Of a stretch of 64,000 nt of DNA, positions 1-12,724 are shown in pieces. The stretch comes from Cardiocondyla obscurior (Eukaryota; Arthropoda; Insecta; Hymenoptera; Formicidae). A program made the translations under genes and the position numbers. The notes beneath the pieces are model-generated. The model was not told the origin of the DNA, did no database searches, and saw only the letters and a list, made by a program, of their open reading frames with translations. Location: positions 6,202,501-6,266,500 of the forward strand of contig NC_091874.1 of the NCBI RefSeq assembly GCF_019399895.1, in the 5' to 3' direction. Position 1 is the first letter of the stretch; each line of letters starts with the position of its first letter.

Positions 1-481
1 ATGTGACACTGATGATTATTACGCCCAGATACTTGGTCGCAGGATACAGAACGTAGGCACTTGATCTCGACGTCACGTCCACGTAACTGAACATTCTGAC
101 CTCATTTAATCCCATTGTTTGTAAAGCCCATTCTGCCGGGAGGGTTATTAGAACTTTCACTCTCTTTTTATTTCTTACAGGGTAATCTTGATAGTAAGAA
201 AATAAAGCATAAAGAACTCTAAAAAAATAAAAAAATTAATTTACACGATTTTAAATATAAAAAACATATTTTTTTTTTATATAAATATATAAATTAATTA
301 AAAAAAGAAATATAAAAGAAAATTCACAAAATAAACTATATACTATAACTTTTATTGATAAAACAATCCTTACGTTTAACAATTACAAAATTATAATACT
401 GCAAAAGCTTTTCTTATGTCACCGTCACCAAATACATGATATTAATCAATTAAAAATATGTATCGCGTCATGAAATAATTT
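1..481. other. AT-rich flank and 3'UTR of the first gene
   Basis: No coding region was recognised. On the minus strand an AATAAA signal lies at 351-356, about 125 bp past the stop of the gene that ends at 482, and is its likely polyadenylation signal. The rest is AT-rich spacer. Confidence 0.45.
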
Positions 482-1859
482 TTAACCCCAAGGATGGTGA
501 ATAGGTTGTTTCTGTAAGCTTGCATGTTGGACGGCAGCTGCTATTGCGTTTTCTTTCGCAGCTAATACATCCTTTTCCTGTTTAGATCACACACATATTA
601 AAGATAAAAATTTATGTCTATAACTTATATTAAATTACAATAATAGTTTTCAAATACGAATTTTATGTATAATGATATTGGTTAAAAGAAATCCTAATTT
701 TTTTTTATTTTACAAAGAAATATAATAAAAAGTATAGCATTTTTATAAAAAATACCTTAGCTTCCTGCTCGGTCTGACTAATTTGCTTATCAACATCAAG
801 TTTTCGCAATTCCGCGGCGGTGTTAGCCGCGTTTCTTTGAATGGCAGCAGCGGCGGCGGCTTCCCTTGCTGCAGCTACCCTTTGTGCAGCTGCCACAGCA
901 TCCTTTAACGTAGCTAATCTCTGTTGCAATGCTACGAGCTGTCGAGCGCTTGCTTTAGCTTCGGTTTCGGCGTATTGAGAAATTTCATGTGACCTGTACA
1001 AAGCGGATTTATTACAAATACGCAGTACAAAAGAAACAGCGCGCGCTACGTTTGCGGTGAAACGTTAAGATATGATAACGGAAAATCAGAGCAAATTAAT
1101 TATTCGTATACCTAGCAGCAGCTTCCCTTGCCGCCGCCTCTTTTGCCAATGCAATCTTCTGTTGAATTAACGCCGCTTGTTTTGCCTCTGCAACCCTGTG
1201 TTGAGCCACGGCAACATTACTGTTTGCCTCTTTCGCTTGCTGAATCGCTTTTAAAACCTCGGGTGGGTATGCAATACTAGGTGTACCGGGTGCCGGATCT
1301 CTCAAAGCCTATTACGCAAATTAATAAAAAAAAATTAATTAATTTCTTTTGCTTATAATGCATAGCACGCGCTATGTAACGTTAAAATTTGTAATAAATG
1401 TCGAGTACCTGAAGAGCTACATCGTGCGTAGCTTGAACCTGGACCTGCGTGAGCGCTACGTCTGGAGTGATCGGAGGGTTCCAGGATGAGGCAGCAAAAC
1501 CCGTAGGAGCCCACGAAGAAGTAAAGGCCGGTAAAATTCCAAAGAAATCAGGCGATCCAAAAAATGCCACTCCGCGTTTGTGCTTCTTTGGTTCCGATTT
1601 CGGCTCCACTACCGACGCGACGGCGGCCAGAAGTACGATCTATAAATTAATTAAAGTATTAACAAGACTGTTGAGTTTTTATTTTATTTTACGGCACTCT
1701 CAAATTTCTTTCGATATTCGTACTGTAAATCCAAATTAACTTCAGAAATAAAAGTCTTTAGTTTATTTTACGATGCAACATATAAAATATGTTAGTATAA
1801 AATTTAGATTTGATAAGAATGAACATGAGCTTCTGACTTACCGTTACGATGATCTTCAT
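482..1859 (-). CDS. Secreted alanine-rich, coiled-coil-like structural protein (259 aa)
   Basis: I assembled five exons: 1842-1859, 1409-1639, 1112-1308, 756-993 and 482-577. All junctions are GT..AG and the phases agree. The first exon gives only six codons. Joined to exon 2 it makes a clear signal peptide (MKIIVT then IVLLAAVASVV). The mature protein starts basic, has an aromatic/proline stretch (FFGSPDFFGILPAFTSSW), then two long alanine/glutamine/lysine-rich stretches (KEAAAREAAAR, AAREAAAAAAIQRNAA) that look helical or coiled-coil, and ends HHPWG. It resembles the broad class of Ala-rich insect cuticular or matrix proteins, but I recognise no named family. A TATA box lies 53-62 bp upstream of the ATG. 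It shares its first-exon design with the next four secreted genes. Confidence 0.8.
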
Positions 1860-1910
1860 CTTGTGAGAAATATTGCTGATGATACTGAATCCTTCAGCGG
1901 AGGGCCTCCA

Positions 1911-1920
1911 GTATATATAC
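1911..1920 (-). promoter_or_regulatory. TATA box of the alanine-rich secreted protein gene
   Basis: The minus strand reads GTATATATAC here, 53-62 bp upstream of the ATG at 1859. This leaves room for a start site about 30 bp downstream and a short leader. Confidence 0.55.
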
Positions 1921-2797
1921 AACTCGTGGCACAAGGAAGCATGTTTTAACGTCTCCGGGATAATCATAGAATTAATTAATACTATTACGAAGGTGTCCGT
2001 AAAAGTTCATGTATCGCAAACAGAATTATAGGCCTTTATTGTCTAATGACGATTTTCTGGAAGGCGTATGCTATACAATCACTACACCCGAAGCCACTTA
2101 CGTCTTGGAAATCGATGAGCAAAGATCATATCTAGTCTTCGAATTCAGGAAGTAGTTTACCACTTGCGAGTATCAAGTACTTCCGCTTCAATGTGGTGTC
2201 AAACAAATTTAGTTAATAGATTTTGAGAGAACGTTCGATATTCTTGATAATTAGATATTATAGATACGTATATACTTACGTAGCTGTATAAAATCAATTA
2301 CAAAATATAAAATATAAATTAAATATTAAGATTAGATTTTTTATATATAAATAATTAACTGCATTAATTTTAATAATTGTTAAATTAACAATAATAATAC
2401 GTCGAATTAATATAAAACAACTAATTTTTTAAGTATATTTTATTTTGAATATTTAAAAATATTTATATGTATTTGTTAGTTTCTTTATCTAGATTTCTAT
2501 ACATTAAATAATATTTTTACTAAAAATTTTATTTTAAAAATATTATATTAAAATCAAACTAATTTTTTAAGAATTAAAATAATTGTTATAATTTATAAAA
2601 ATATAAATGTAACAGTAAAGAATGTTTACGTAATACTTTCTTTCTTTTAAGAAAGCTGCTGATAAAAATAAGATAAAAATTAACTATAGATTTTGTTATA
2701 TCTTATAATCAACAAAGTTCATATAAAATTTAGTTGTAAAATTTAATCTGGAAACATGGTGATGCATGTTATTTTTATTTTAGAGTTTGGTTATTGC
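1921..2797. other. Intergenic AT-rich spacer
   Basis: Very AT-rich, with no coding exon, RNA gene or mobile element that I can support. The minus strand just after the 2798 stop (about 2774-2779) has an AATAAA that could serve the next gene. Confidence 0.4.
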
Positions 2798-5700
2798 TTA
2801 GATTCCCGTCAAGTCTCGAAGAATTTCTGCATTTGTGAGAGAACGCACCTGGCTTCTCAACATACTTATTCCATAAAGAGGAGATCCTTCGTTAGTATCC
2901 GATAATTGTCTCACGTTTGTAATTGTTTGTTCTTGCAAATTTTTATTTGATTTCTGATTGTTCGCAAAAACATACGGATCTTTATCGTTAGAATCGAGTT
3001 CGCTGTCGGTTTTTGAACCTTTAAACTTGTAATACTTAGCAGTATGAGGATAATCGTCCTTTAATAATTTCTCAGTGGGTAGAACTTTTTCTGATTTTCC
3101 GTGCTTAGAATATTTTGTAGCCTTGGGTTTTTTGTATCCAAAGAATTCCTCGTAGATCATTTTGCCCGTCTTTTTAATGGACACATCTGAACCATATGCT
3201 GTGCTGTCTTTGTAATCCGTCTTTGGTACTTTACGACTTTTTTGGGAAGTCCGTAATTCTTGATTTTTTAATTCTATTGGTTTAGCGTGCTTCACGTGAG
3301 ATTGATTATTTTTCTTTTGTTGCCGTTTAGAACTTGGACTAATATGACTCTCTATTTCTGGCACTTCTTTCACGTGCACGTATTCTAAAAGTAAAAATGT
3401 TAATTTAATAATTATTTTTATTTAAGAATTAAATAATTTGATAAGTATATGATTTTTTAATTTTATGTACCTTGTTTTGGTAACTCTTCCTTATATGAGT
3501 CTTCAAATTCCTGCTCAAAATCTTTTTGATAATACTTGGATCGTTTAGGTTCCGAAAAACTGTCACTGATGTCTTTGCGTTTCTCCTGCTTACGACTTTC
3601 TTCTTCCTCTTCGTCGTCCTCTTCTTCGTCTTCTTCATATGAATCGTGCGAAGGTTTCGAAGACTCTGCGTATTCAGAACGATACTCTGACGATGAATCT
3701 TCTTCCTCTTCGTCGTTGTCTGATGCATAATTTTTGTAGCTGGAAATTGGTTTATCTTCAAAATCGTCATTAACTTGTGCCTTATATTTGCCAAATATCT
3801 CGTCATACTGTTTGAAAGGATAAGATGTCGAAGGCTTAAAATCACTTTCCGTCTGCGGCGCTTTGAAATACTTTCCTGGTTGACGCTCGTCTTCGTCTTC
3901 TTCAAAACTGTGCTCGTATTCTTTTTCTGGACCTCTATATCCTAAAAATAATTATATTAATATAAGCATACAGATAAATACATGATGCTATTTTTTTTTT
4001 TTTTAATTTTAAAATATTAAATTTGATAAAATAATTATTTTACATATATTTGAAATTAATATTTCGCTAAAGCTTACGATTAATAATGTAAGACACAAAA
4101 TAATACGAACTTTCGTCATCTTTTTCGTCTTCGTCATCATCCTCGTCAGGTTGAGGTGTATGCGGTTCTGGATTTTTTTTATTGATAAGCTCCACATCGT
4201 TCAGAATGCCCTGCGTTGAAACGGGAGGAGAAATAGCGTTTTGTCGCGCGTGAACTGGCTGCACGTTACCTTCCTTGTCAAAATGCAATTGTGGTTGACT
4301 GTAAAGGGATTCGTAATTGCCTTGCGCTTTAGGAACATTAGTTGCAATAGGATAGGCTTCTATGCTGGCGCCTTTGTACAGCGGAAATTGCGGACTACCG
4401 TTGGCCGTATGGATCGGCACGACTTGACCTTGGAAACTCGACAGAGGCGAGGAAAACGGCGAGACGTTGTTTGATTGAAGTGCCATGTTAAATTTCGGGC
4501 CGGTGCCAAACTTAAATCCCATATCCGATTCGATAGGATAGTTCGAGCTCAGCAGAAACGGCTGGCTGTCGAAAGCGGGAAAGACTCCCGAGAAATCCAA
4601 ATTACTCTGTAGTTGAACGATCGGCACCGAAATCTTCTTACCGTTTACGTCTACGGTTACTTCGTCTTTCTGCTTCAGGCCCTGAGTCGTTTTATCCGAC
4701 GCCGGAGTAACACTCGCCACTGTCGGAATGCTCGGTGCGTACACGTGCGCGTAATCGCTGATTTTTGGCAAAGGATAGCTCATTTTATACGGTACGATAG
4801 TTGAAGGAGCGTCGTTTTGCACACCCTGGGAAATCAGTTTGCCGATGCTGGCGTACGACGGATACGATTCGAAGTTAGAAAAGCTGGATAGCTCGATTGG
4901 CTTGCCCTGGTGAAACGCATTATAAGCAGGCGAGTAGATGCCTTGTAGCTTTTGTAGCGACTGCGACACGATCGATTTAGGCGCGTCTAAAGGTTTCTCG
5001 ATGCTCCTCGGGGTCTTGTACGCATCGAGATTGTTCAATATGCCAAAATACGGAGTCAGGAGATTGCCCCGGCTCTGCTCAGGTTTGATTTGGCGGACGG
5101 GAGATGAAACGTAGGTGAACGGCCGCTTCGGCACGCTGCCGTACGCGTAGGGACCAGATCCTGGATTCTGGCTGATGTAAGACACCCTCGGGGTGTCCGT
5201 TGACTTCGCGTTTCCATAACGTGGCGACGATCTCAAGCTGATATCCTGAGGAGGCGGGGCTCTCGGCGTGGTTTGAGTATCTCTAGGTTGTTCCTGGTTA
5301 TTCCGGATATTGCTGTCAGGATCCACGACCACGCGTTTCGATTTCGTAGACGCTGGTGACGTGACGGAGGCGCGAGTCGAAGGCACGACGTTCGTGGCGA
5401 AGCATATCCCAGACGTAAAGAAAATGATGCTTACGATCTGGAACGTATTTAATGCACAAGTTTAAAGCGTTAAACGGTACTTGAATAATAAAATGTTAAT
5501 TAGAATTATTACGTAACTTGATTAATTTATGAAACTGAATAATCTGCGTGAATTTTAATTAACGTACGTGCCAGTTTATATGCTCGCAATGCATACGTAA
5601 ATGAATAATGTAAAAAATATACGGCGTTAAAACTTTCTTACATCTTTGACGGGATTATAAATTAAAAATATTATTGATAATATTACTTGTACATGATAAT

Positions 5701-5879
5701 TGCAAATCTACGATGAAACTCAATACAATTACACAATGCAGTACATCGCAGAATTTAAACAAATCACAATTTAGGAATATGTCACTGTTGTTACTATACG
5801 AGACACGTAAAACGATTAATATGCAATAAACGTTGATTATTTAAAATAATTTGAAAACTAGAGAGACACGTACCAACAT
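2798..5879 (-). CDS. Secreted Pro/Ser/Tyr-rich protein with acidic and basic C-terminal blocks (807 aa)
   Basis: Four exons: 5874-5879 (ATG TTG only), 4078-5437, 3471-3941 and 2798-3384, with consistent splice phases (0, 1, 1). Exons 1 and 2 join to give the signal sequence ML-IVSIIFFTSGICFA. Residues of about 20-450 are low-complexity and rich in P, S, Y and Q (for example TPYFGILNNLDAYKTPRS). An acidic run follows at the end of exon 2 (PDEDDDEDEKDDE). Exon 3 is dominated by Glu/Asp/Ser runs. Exon 4 is basic (KSRKVPKTDYKD) and ends in RSLTNAEILRDLTGI. The composition suggests an extracellular matrix or cuticle component, perhaps mineral- or matrix-binding through its charged blocks. That is inference; no known domain was recognised. 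A TATA box lies about 75 bp above the ATG. Confidence 0.78.
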
Positions 5880-5951
5880 GATACTCGTACAGTCCGGTAC
5901 GAGCAGAAACCAAAGTTTAATGTTAACTGGCTGCGATCGTCATTTCCTCAT

Positions 5952-5960
5952 CTTTTATAT
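5952..5960 (-). promoter_or_regulatory. TATA box of the 807-aa secreted protein gene
   Basis: The minus strand reads ATATAAAAG about 75 bp upstream of the mini-exon ATG at 5879. The two ATGs just below it would lie upstream of a start site placed 30 bp downstream, so they need not be translated. Confidence 0.55.
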
Positions 5961-7499
5961 TCGGCGTTTACTGATGCGAAACAGCAGAATGGGCTGGACT
6001 TTCCTAAACTTTGTAAAAAGCGCATTGAGAAAAACCGAGACAAATCACCTCACTTTTCCCTGATCAGTGAAGCCACGATTATAACCGTTGATCTTTTTAT
6101 TAACTTGCACTTCTTTCTCTTTTGTGATTTATGATGTTATACTGTAATATAATATCATCACGGAATTTGAGGTACATGACGATTAAAAAATAGGTAATAT
6201 TATAGTAAAAATAAAATCTTTTAATGTGATTAAATTCCATTTTGTCTGATACATATTTATAATATAAAATATTCACTACATAGATTAAAAATTTTTTTTT
6301 TATATAAAAATTGTGTAAAATTATATGAATATATATATATATATTTTTTTAATGTCCATTGTCCATCTTGTAGAAGTAATAATAACTGTACCATTTACCA
6401 GAAAAATGATTATTTCCTTTAATAATCATTATTCTGAGAAAACTTGCGCGAGCATATCTCGTATAATAGTTTTGTGAATTAACGCAGATCTCAAACTAAT
6501 TTCTGTCTAATTCTTAAATTATTCTTCGAGAAAGTAGCTATTGCGCAATAAAAATGCTCCAATGGATTTATGTGTATAGGCTTCATTGAGTAAATTTTTA
6601 AACTAATGATTGTTACATACCGCGAGGTGAACGTCTCTTCCTTCTGGGTTACGGTTGAATTATTATACTAATCATCTGGAAAGAATACAGTTATATATAT
6701 TTCCAATATACTACTAATGTCGATATTTATTTTAAATGCAATTTAATATTTGATTCAAAATTAAGTTTGTCTTTATTTGTAAGAAATATTCTTGAATTAT
6801 TTAATTCTTTCGCGCAAATTATATATTAAAAATTTTTTATCTTAATAAAAACATAAATCTGGCAGGAATAATATATTTATCGAATAAATATACTGCCTCT
6901 GATTTATGTAATAGTTTCGATTGAAAATCCTTTAAGTTATTTCCTTAAATAAATCTATCCTACTTCTTACAAATTTTCTGCATTTTTAAGTATACACGGA
7001 AAAAGTTTCTTTTTCTTTTTTAAAATTGTTACATCTATTTATCGTGCCTTTGATCACAATTAGGTGAAAGAGAAAAGAGAAAATGAAAAGAGAAAATGAG
7101 TAAGACGCAGGCGCAAACGCCGTACAAATTACAAGATGTATGTATTTCGTATCTAACTTATAATATGTACATACAATACTTATCATTCTACAACGATAGC
7201 CGATGCATTTCCTTTCTCTTCAAACATTCGGTGTGAGCGCATACGATACAATTTTACAATTTCTGTATAAAACATTACTCGTTATAATAATGCATGTGTA
7301 AATAACGGAACGGTTCGATACTGGCGTAATGCTGCATTCGTTAATGAGCAAAACGAAGTAGTTGGTTATCTCGAACGAAGAAATCATTAACTATCTAATT
7401 AATACTAATGTTTTTCGTGAGCAAATTCCATGCGTAGATCTAACAAACGCATCGTGTGACGACCGACGTCTTAAATCGCTTGTACTTTTGATTACAAAT
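5961..7499. other. Intergenic AT-rich spacer
   Basis: AT-rich, with short poly-T and (AT) stretches around 6290-6350. The only open frames are short and lack codon bias or domains. 7260-7499 is probably the 3'UTR of the large minus-strand gene ending at 7500. Confidence 0.4.
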
Positions 7500-10400
7500 T
7501 TACACGGTACTGTTGCTCGAATAAGCATTCCTGTTGACGTCCGAAATAGATTGCGACTCGGTGTCGGATCTGTCTACGTAATCCCTTAAAGTATTAGAGT
7601 AAAATTGTTGCAATCGACGCCTATCCCTCTCGAAGAATTGCCTCAATTGATTCTTGTCGCGAAAGTAATTTTGCGCACCTCTATTTGGCAATTGCTTGTT
7701 CTTCATTAACAAACCAAGAAGATTATGCATTCTGGGATGATTAATGTCGTAATCTTTATTATTTTTTACCTCTCTTAAAATTTTGCCGAGAATTTCCGGC
7801 TTTGACGTGGTAAATGTCTTATACAAATCGTGAGACGAGCGATGTCTGAAATCGTAGTCGAAGTTCTCAGAATCAAAATCCGAAGACGGTTTACGGTGGC
7901 GCGTTCCATCCAAAAACACTTCGACATTGCTAGCGGCTGTATCTACTCCATTTAATCTAATTGGTAAACCACCTGTCCTCGGTTTTCTCGGGCCATTTTT
8001 GTATCTCGATCCTGGCCGTTTTCTCAGCGGCTTGCTGTGAAATCGATCCGGTCTGGGCGGTGTGAGAAATTCTAAATTGTTGTTGTTGTCTTTGAAATCG
8101 TAGTTGGAACTCGCAGCTAAATTCGAATCTGTAAATTTAGGTTTGCGGCTTGACTTAACTTCGCCGTGATAAATATGTATCGGTCCTACGGAACCATGCG
8201 TTCTTAATAAATGTTCTAATGTCGCTATCAGCGGCTCTAATTTCTTTTTTCCGCCCGAAAATTTTGGCGGGTCTGACGTAAATATATTATTTTCGCTCTG
8301 ATGCGCTTCAAGGAGTTCTCTAAATTTTGATTCCGACAAGGAGCTCTTTAAATTTTGTAATTCGGTCGTCAATTTAGCCAAGTCGCTTTCTTCGAAATTA
8401 CCTTGTAACCCCGGTCTTCTGTCGTTATTCCACTTCTGCGAGTTATACATCGTTTTCAGAGATTCTTTAAACATTTCTTCAGCGTATTTCTGTAAGTCTG
8501 ATGTAAGTTTCGGTTTCATAAGCAGCTCGTTTTGCGACGAAAATGGTTTAAAAAAGTTTCCGCCGGGCATAGCAGGCACCAGATTCAAACCTTGTTGAAG
8601 CTCGTTATTTGGCAGCTTATTATTAAGAATATTCTGATTTTTTATAATATCAATGTTAGGTACAAAATTAATTGGATTGAATACCGGTCGTTCTTGATTT
8701 TGAAACGATTTAAAATCTATTTGCTTATTTTTAGTACCGGACTCTGTCAGAGAATTCACGTAATTTTGTAAATTAACCGCGGTCTGTGGATTAACCGAAG
8801 CGATTGTACTGAAAATCGGAATAGGCGTCGTCAGAACGGTAGTCGGATAATTATAACTGTGCGTGAGAGAATGTAGTTTCATGTTTGGATTAACAATTTC
8901 TACATTTTTCGAGCCTACATTTGGAAGATGAGCGTTCCCCGTTGCTGTATTCACGTTATTAACCGAATGACTAGTTGCACTGTCAACAGTTTGCAATGTA
9001 AGTCTGCCACCTTTCGTCACCTGCGGATTCTGATTCTGCACATAATACGGATTAACGGCTTGCTTCTGACCAACCGCCAAACTTGCGGTAGCGAGGAAAT
9101 TCGTGCCGGAATTAGAATACGTATTTTTTTTTCCATGCAAATCCGTGGACGCTAAATTGGCTCGGCCCTCCGGCATCGTCTGGCTGGATAATATTGTAGA
9201 CATCGTCGGCATACTCTGTACCTGCAAAGTACCAGGATTTATCAAATTCTGTCCCTGCAATCCGTGGGTATTCACCTGAAAATGAGTCGCTTGTAGCGGT
9301 GTCTGTAGAAAATTCGGGTACGTTTGAATGGTCGCTTGCGGCATCACGGCGAAGGTTGTACGCGGCGTTACGTTGCTTTGAATCCCGTTAACACTCATGC
9401 TCTGCAACGTCGGTGTTAAGCTGGGCGTAATAGCGACCACAGGTGACATAGTGCTCGGTATGTAATTCGCCCTTAGAGTATCCGCGATCTTATTGTGGCC
9501 GCCCGGCTGAGAAAGCAAAATAGTGTGCATGGGATTTTGAAAAGTATTCTGGCCGACGATAATATCAGGCACTGGTGTAGAGACAAGATTTTTCGCTATC
9601 GCCAAATTTTGAGCAAGAACGGACTGAGGCGTGCTCAAAAGAGGCGTCGTTGTGCTAAACGAGCCTATCGGCGCGACGGTGGCGAGGTTCTGCAGCATCG
9701 CGTTCGACATATCGAAGCCTTGACTAGCACCTAACGCTGTCGCGTGATCAAAATTTGCCACCGGCACCAAATTAACAACGTACTTCGGCTTCTCTAATTG
9801 ATCTAATTCGATTCCATTGGAATGGGAAATCTCGAGACTCGGAGATATCTGATTCCACGTATTGATATTCGTTCCGTGTTGAACATTGGTACTCTTCGTT
9901 TTCGTGCTGCCTCGCCTAGAATCGTGTCTAATATCTTCGACACTCTCGTCGTTCTGAATCGCGCTGGGATCATTGAGCCACGGATTCGCCTTCATTTTGT
10001 GCCGCAACGACTTTAATCTTGACGAGTTGTACGTATACTTATTCTCCTCCGCGCTTTCATTTAGCGTGCCTCGATGTTCTTTCGGAAGTTTTTTAGATGA
10101 ATCTTGATACGGAAGACGTCTTCGATTTTTTTGTGCTTTTAATCTCGACCGGTCTAAATAATCGTAATCTGTGCTCTCGTCCGAGAGATCTCGAGAATCT
10201 TCCTCCGTGCGGTGATAACTACGCTGTCTGCTGTTGTTGTTATAAGCGCTGTGATAATTCGAGGTTTCCGAGCCGGAAAGTTCTACATTTTTCAAAATTT
10301 TCTCGTCATCGTCCGATTCGGTATTATGCGATTGATCATTGAATTTCACGTCTAGTTTGTGGTTACTCGGCTCGGCGACTACAACCGGCTTCATGAATCT

Positions 10401-12724
10401 ATGGCGTGTCCTCGACGATCCAGCTGCATCGCCGCGAGTTCCGCTATGCGCGAGTTCGTTGGCCTCGTAATTCGTCCTTGATGAGGACGGGGGTGTTGCT
10501 ACATTCTGCTTGGCCACGCTCAATGCATTGTAGTTCGCGGTACTTTGCTGCTGATAATTATCAGCGACTTTCTCCTGCCCGTAAGTAGTTTTCTTCGTAT
10601 CCTGGGCGTTATTGTACGAATAGAACTGAGCATAGATATCCTTGTCGTTGCTTCGCTGCGACTGCCAGCCATAATTACGGGAGTGGTTCTCGAGCCTCTT
10701 TCCTCTTTCGTCGTTTGGACGCCTCGATGAAGATTTATTGGGCTCGGTATTAGCCACAGGGTTCACCGTGCCTCGCACGTTCTCGTAAAATTCTTGGTAA
10801 TTGGCCACCGCCGGAGTGTCGTTGGTCACCTTCAGCAGCTCGAACTCATTCAGCCTCTCGTCCTGGAAATCGAAAGACCTGCGATTCGTCAGTGATCTAG
10901 GCAGATTCAAGAACATCCTCGCTTCCGAAGAGTACGCTAGGTCCTCTTCCAATTTTTTTTCTCTCGCATCTCGAGCACTTACGGCAATAGTTGAGTTGTT
11001 ATCTTCGTATGTCTGCTGTTCGTAGTCAGATTCGTCGTATGTGACGGATGACAAGGCGGACGGTACTATAGGTACGAAACCATTGGAGTTCTCATAGTGC
11101 ACTGTAGCGTCTACCGACGACGATACGCTCGAAGGCTGTTCTTCAAGATCCTTTGAATTATCGTTAGGCTTTGCAGCGTGCACCACTGTCTCCGATGCAG
11201 TTGCAAGTTGATCGAAAACCTCTTCATTTTTTAAATTAGAGTTTTCTGTACATCTCATTTGTGGCCAGATAAGGAACAGCAATATCATCTACAAAAATTG
11301 AGGAATGTTATAAAATAAAGTTCATTTGAATACAAAAATTATATTTTATAAAGAGAATTTTATAAAAAAAAAATTTTAATTTGGTAATTAAAAATATAGA
11401 TTTTAAGTCATGCATGTGCGATATAATTGTAATATAATTATCATTCAACCAGCGATAAACATAAAAGAAATCGAGTTATTATAAAAATATGAGATCTGAA
11501 AGATACATCTAATATAATTTTGATTGTAAGTCTCGCTAAAGAAGAAAGTAGCAAATATGCATTGCAAAGTTTGGACAGTCGCTACATGATAGTAAGCAGT
11601 TAATTGCTGTTTCGTCAAGGAGATGACCTAGAAAAGAAAAGCAGACTGGAAAAGTAAAATGCGCGTGTGTGCAATGGAAATAAGAACTGGATGTGCACGG
11701 AAGCAAATCTTTGTGGACTTTCTCACTGTCTTCAGAGTCATTCGAATCGTTATTTGACGTTATGGGCTTCCAGCGCCAATCTCACTGACAGGCTTAACGA
11801 CTTCGAATAGCAAATAAAAGTTTTTTTTTTAATTGAAAATAAAATCGTACAAAGATTTTTCTTTCGTAAAATGTAAAAATCCGGGTACCAACACGTAGTC
11901 CATCTATTTAGAGAGTGTCGGTGAAAAGTAATTGCGGAGAAAACAGAGCCAGTTTAAACTATTCTTTATGCCTATCGTTAAACAAGTCGGTCGAAGTTGT
12001 CGATCAAAATATGACATCGTTAATATACTGATTTTTATCCGGCAGCGATCTTGTCGATCAAATTTTAGAAACATTAAAAAATTATATTCGCACATTCATT
12101 TTTATAATTTATAACATTTGAATTATTTTACTTACATTTTATTCTTAATTAATAAATAATATGTACATCCAGGTAAAAGCACACAGAAAGAAGAAATAGA
12201 ATTTTTTTTTCCTCATAATATTAGTAAAGAAATAATATAATTTTGGTAATTTTTTTTTAATAAGAAAGAAAAAAAGAAACAGTAAGTTAATTATATTTTT
12301 TTAATACGTTGACTGCTAAGATAATTTTGCGGCTTCTCTTTAAAGCCCATTTCATTATTTATTTCACTGCAATAGAATGCCAGTTTTATAATTATTAATT
12401 ATTTATAAAATAATTCTAAAAATCACACGTCAGTTTTCTCATAGCTAACAGTCAACGTATTAAAAAGAATTGTACACTATTTCACATATAGAGAAAAAAA
12501 TAAATTAGAGAAACGTGAAGAAAAAAAAAAAAAAAAAAAAAAACTCAAGATGAGACATGGCATTAAAAAGTTTCTCATTATTAATTTATGAAATCGTTAA
12601 TATACCGAATGCCTTCCTATTAATCCACACAAGAGATCAAACAACAGATTTTGTCTTTCACCACACGAAACTTCACATTTTCACAAAGTACTCTGATCCA
12701 AGTACTTACATAGTAAAAAATCAT
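7500..12724 (-). CDS. Very large secreted low-complexity protein, Asn/Ser/Gln-rich (about 1267 aa)
   Basis: A single 3.8-kb exon (7500-11288) follows a good acceptor (tttttgtag) and opens with a hydrophobic stretch (MILLFLIWPQMRCTEN). I place a first exon at 12710-12724, which gives five codons (MIFYY) and a perfect GTAAGT donor in phase 0. This extends the signal peptide and matches the mini-exon design of the neighbours. The N-terminal third is polar with many S, N, D and R, and includes GFVPIVP, a motif echoed as GFVPIAKP in the 736-aa neighbour. The middle (about 500-900) is rich in T, Q, N, P and V. The C-terminal third is charged (PLIATLEHLLRTHGSVG, RKRPGSRYKNGPRKPR). No enzyme domain is visible; a structural extracellular role is inferred. 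The large exon is certain. The mini-exon is a proposal, because no well-placed TATA box was found above it and extra 5'UTR exons remain possible. Confidence 0.75.
12301..12463. mobile_element. Short MITE with TTAA target and 14-bp inverted ends (piggyBac-like)
   Basis: The left end reads TTAATACGTTGACTGCTA and the right end, reverse-complemented, reads TTAATACGTTGACTGTTA. They match at all but one position and start in TTAA on each side. The element is about 163 bp, AT-rich and non-coding. TTAA duplication with short inverted ends is typical of piggyBac-type non-autonomous elements. It lies in the proposed first intron of the large secreted gene. Confidence 0.6.

Noticed and set aside
3536..3730. 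Plus-strand open frame with long Ser run
   Set aside because: It is the mirror of Glu/Asp codons in the acidic exon 3 of the minus-strand 807-aa gene.
3429..3905. Lys/Arg-rich minus-strand frame
   Set aside because: Wrong frame of exon 3; the acidic frame joins both neighbouring exons in phase and this one does not.
7362..7589. Plus-strand 75-aa frame
   Set aside because: Overlaps the 3' end of the large minus-strand gene; no domain or start context.
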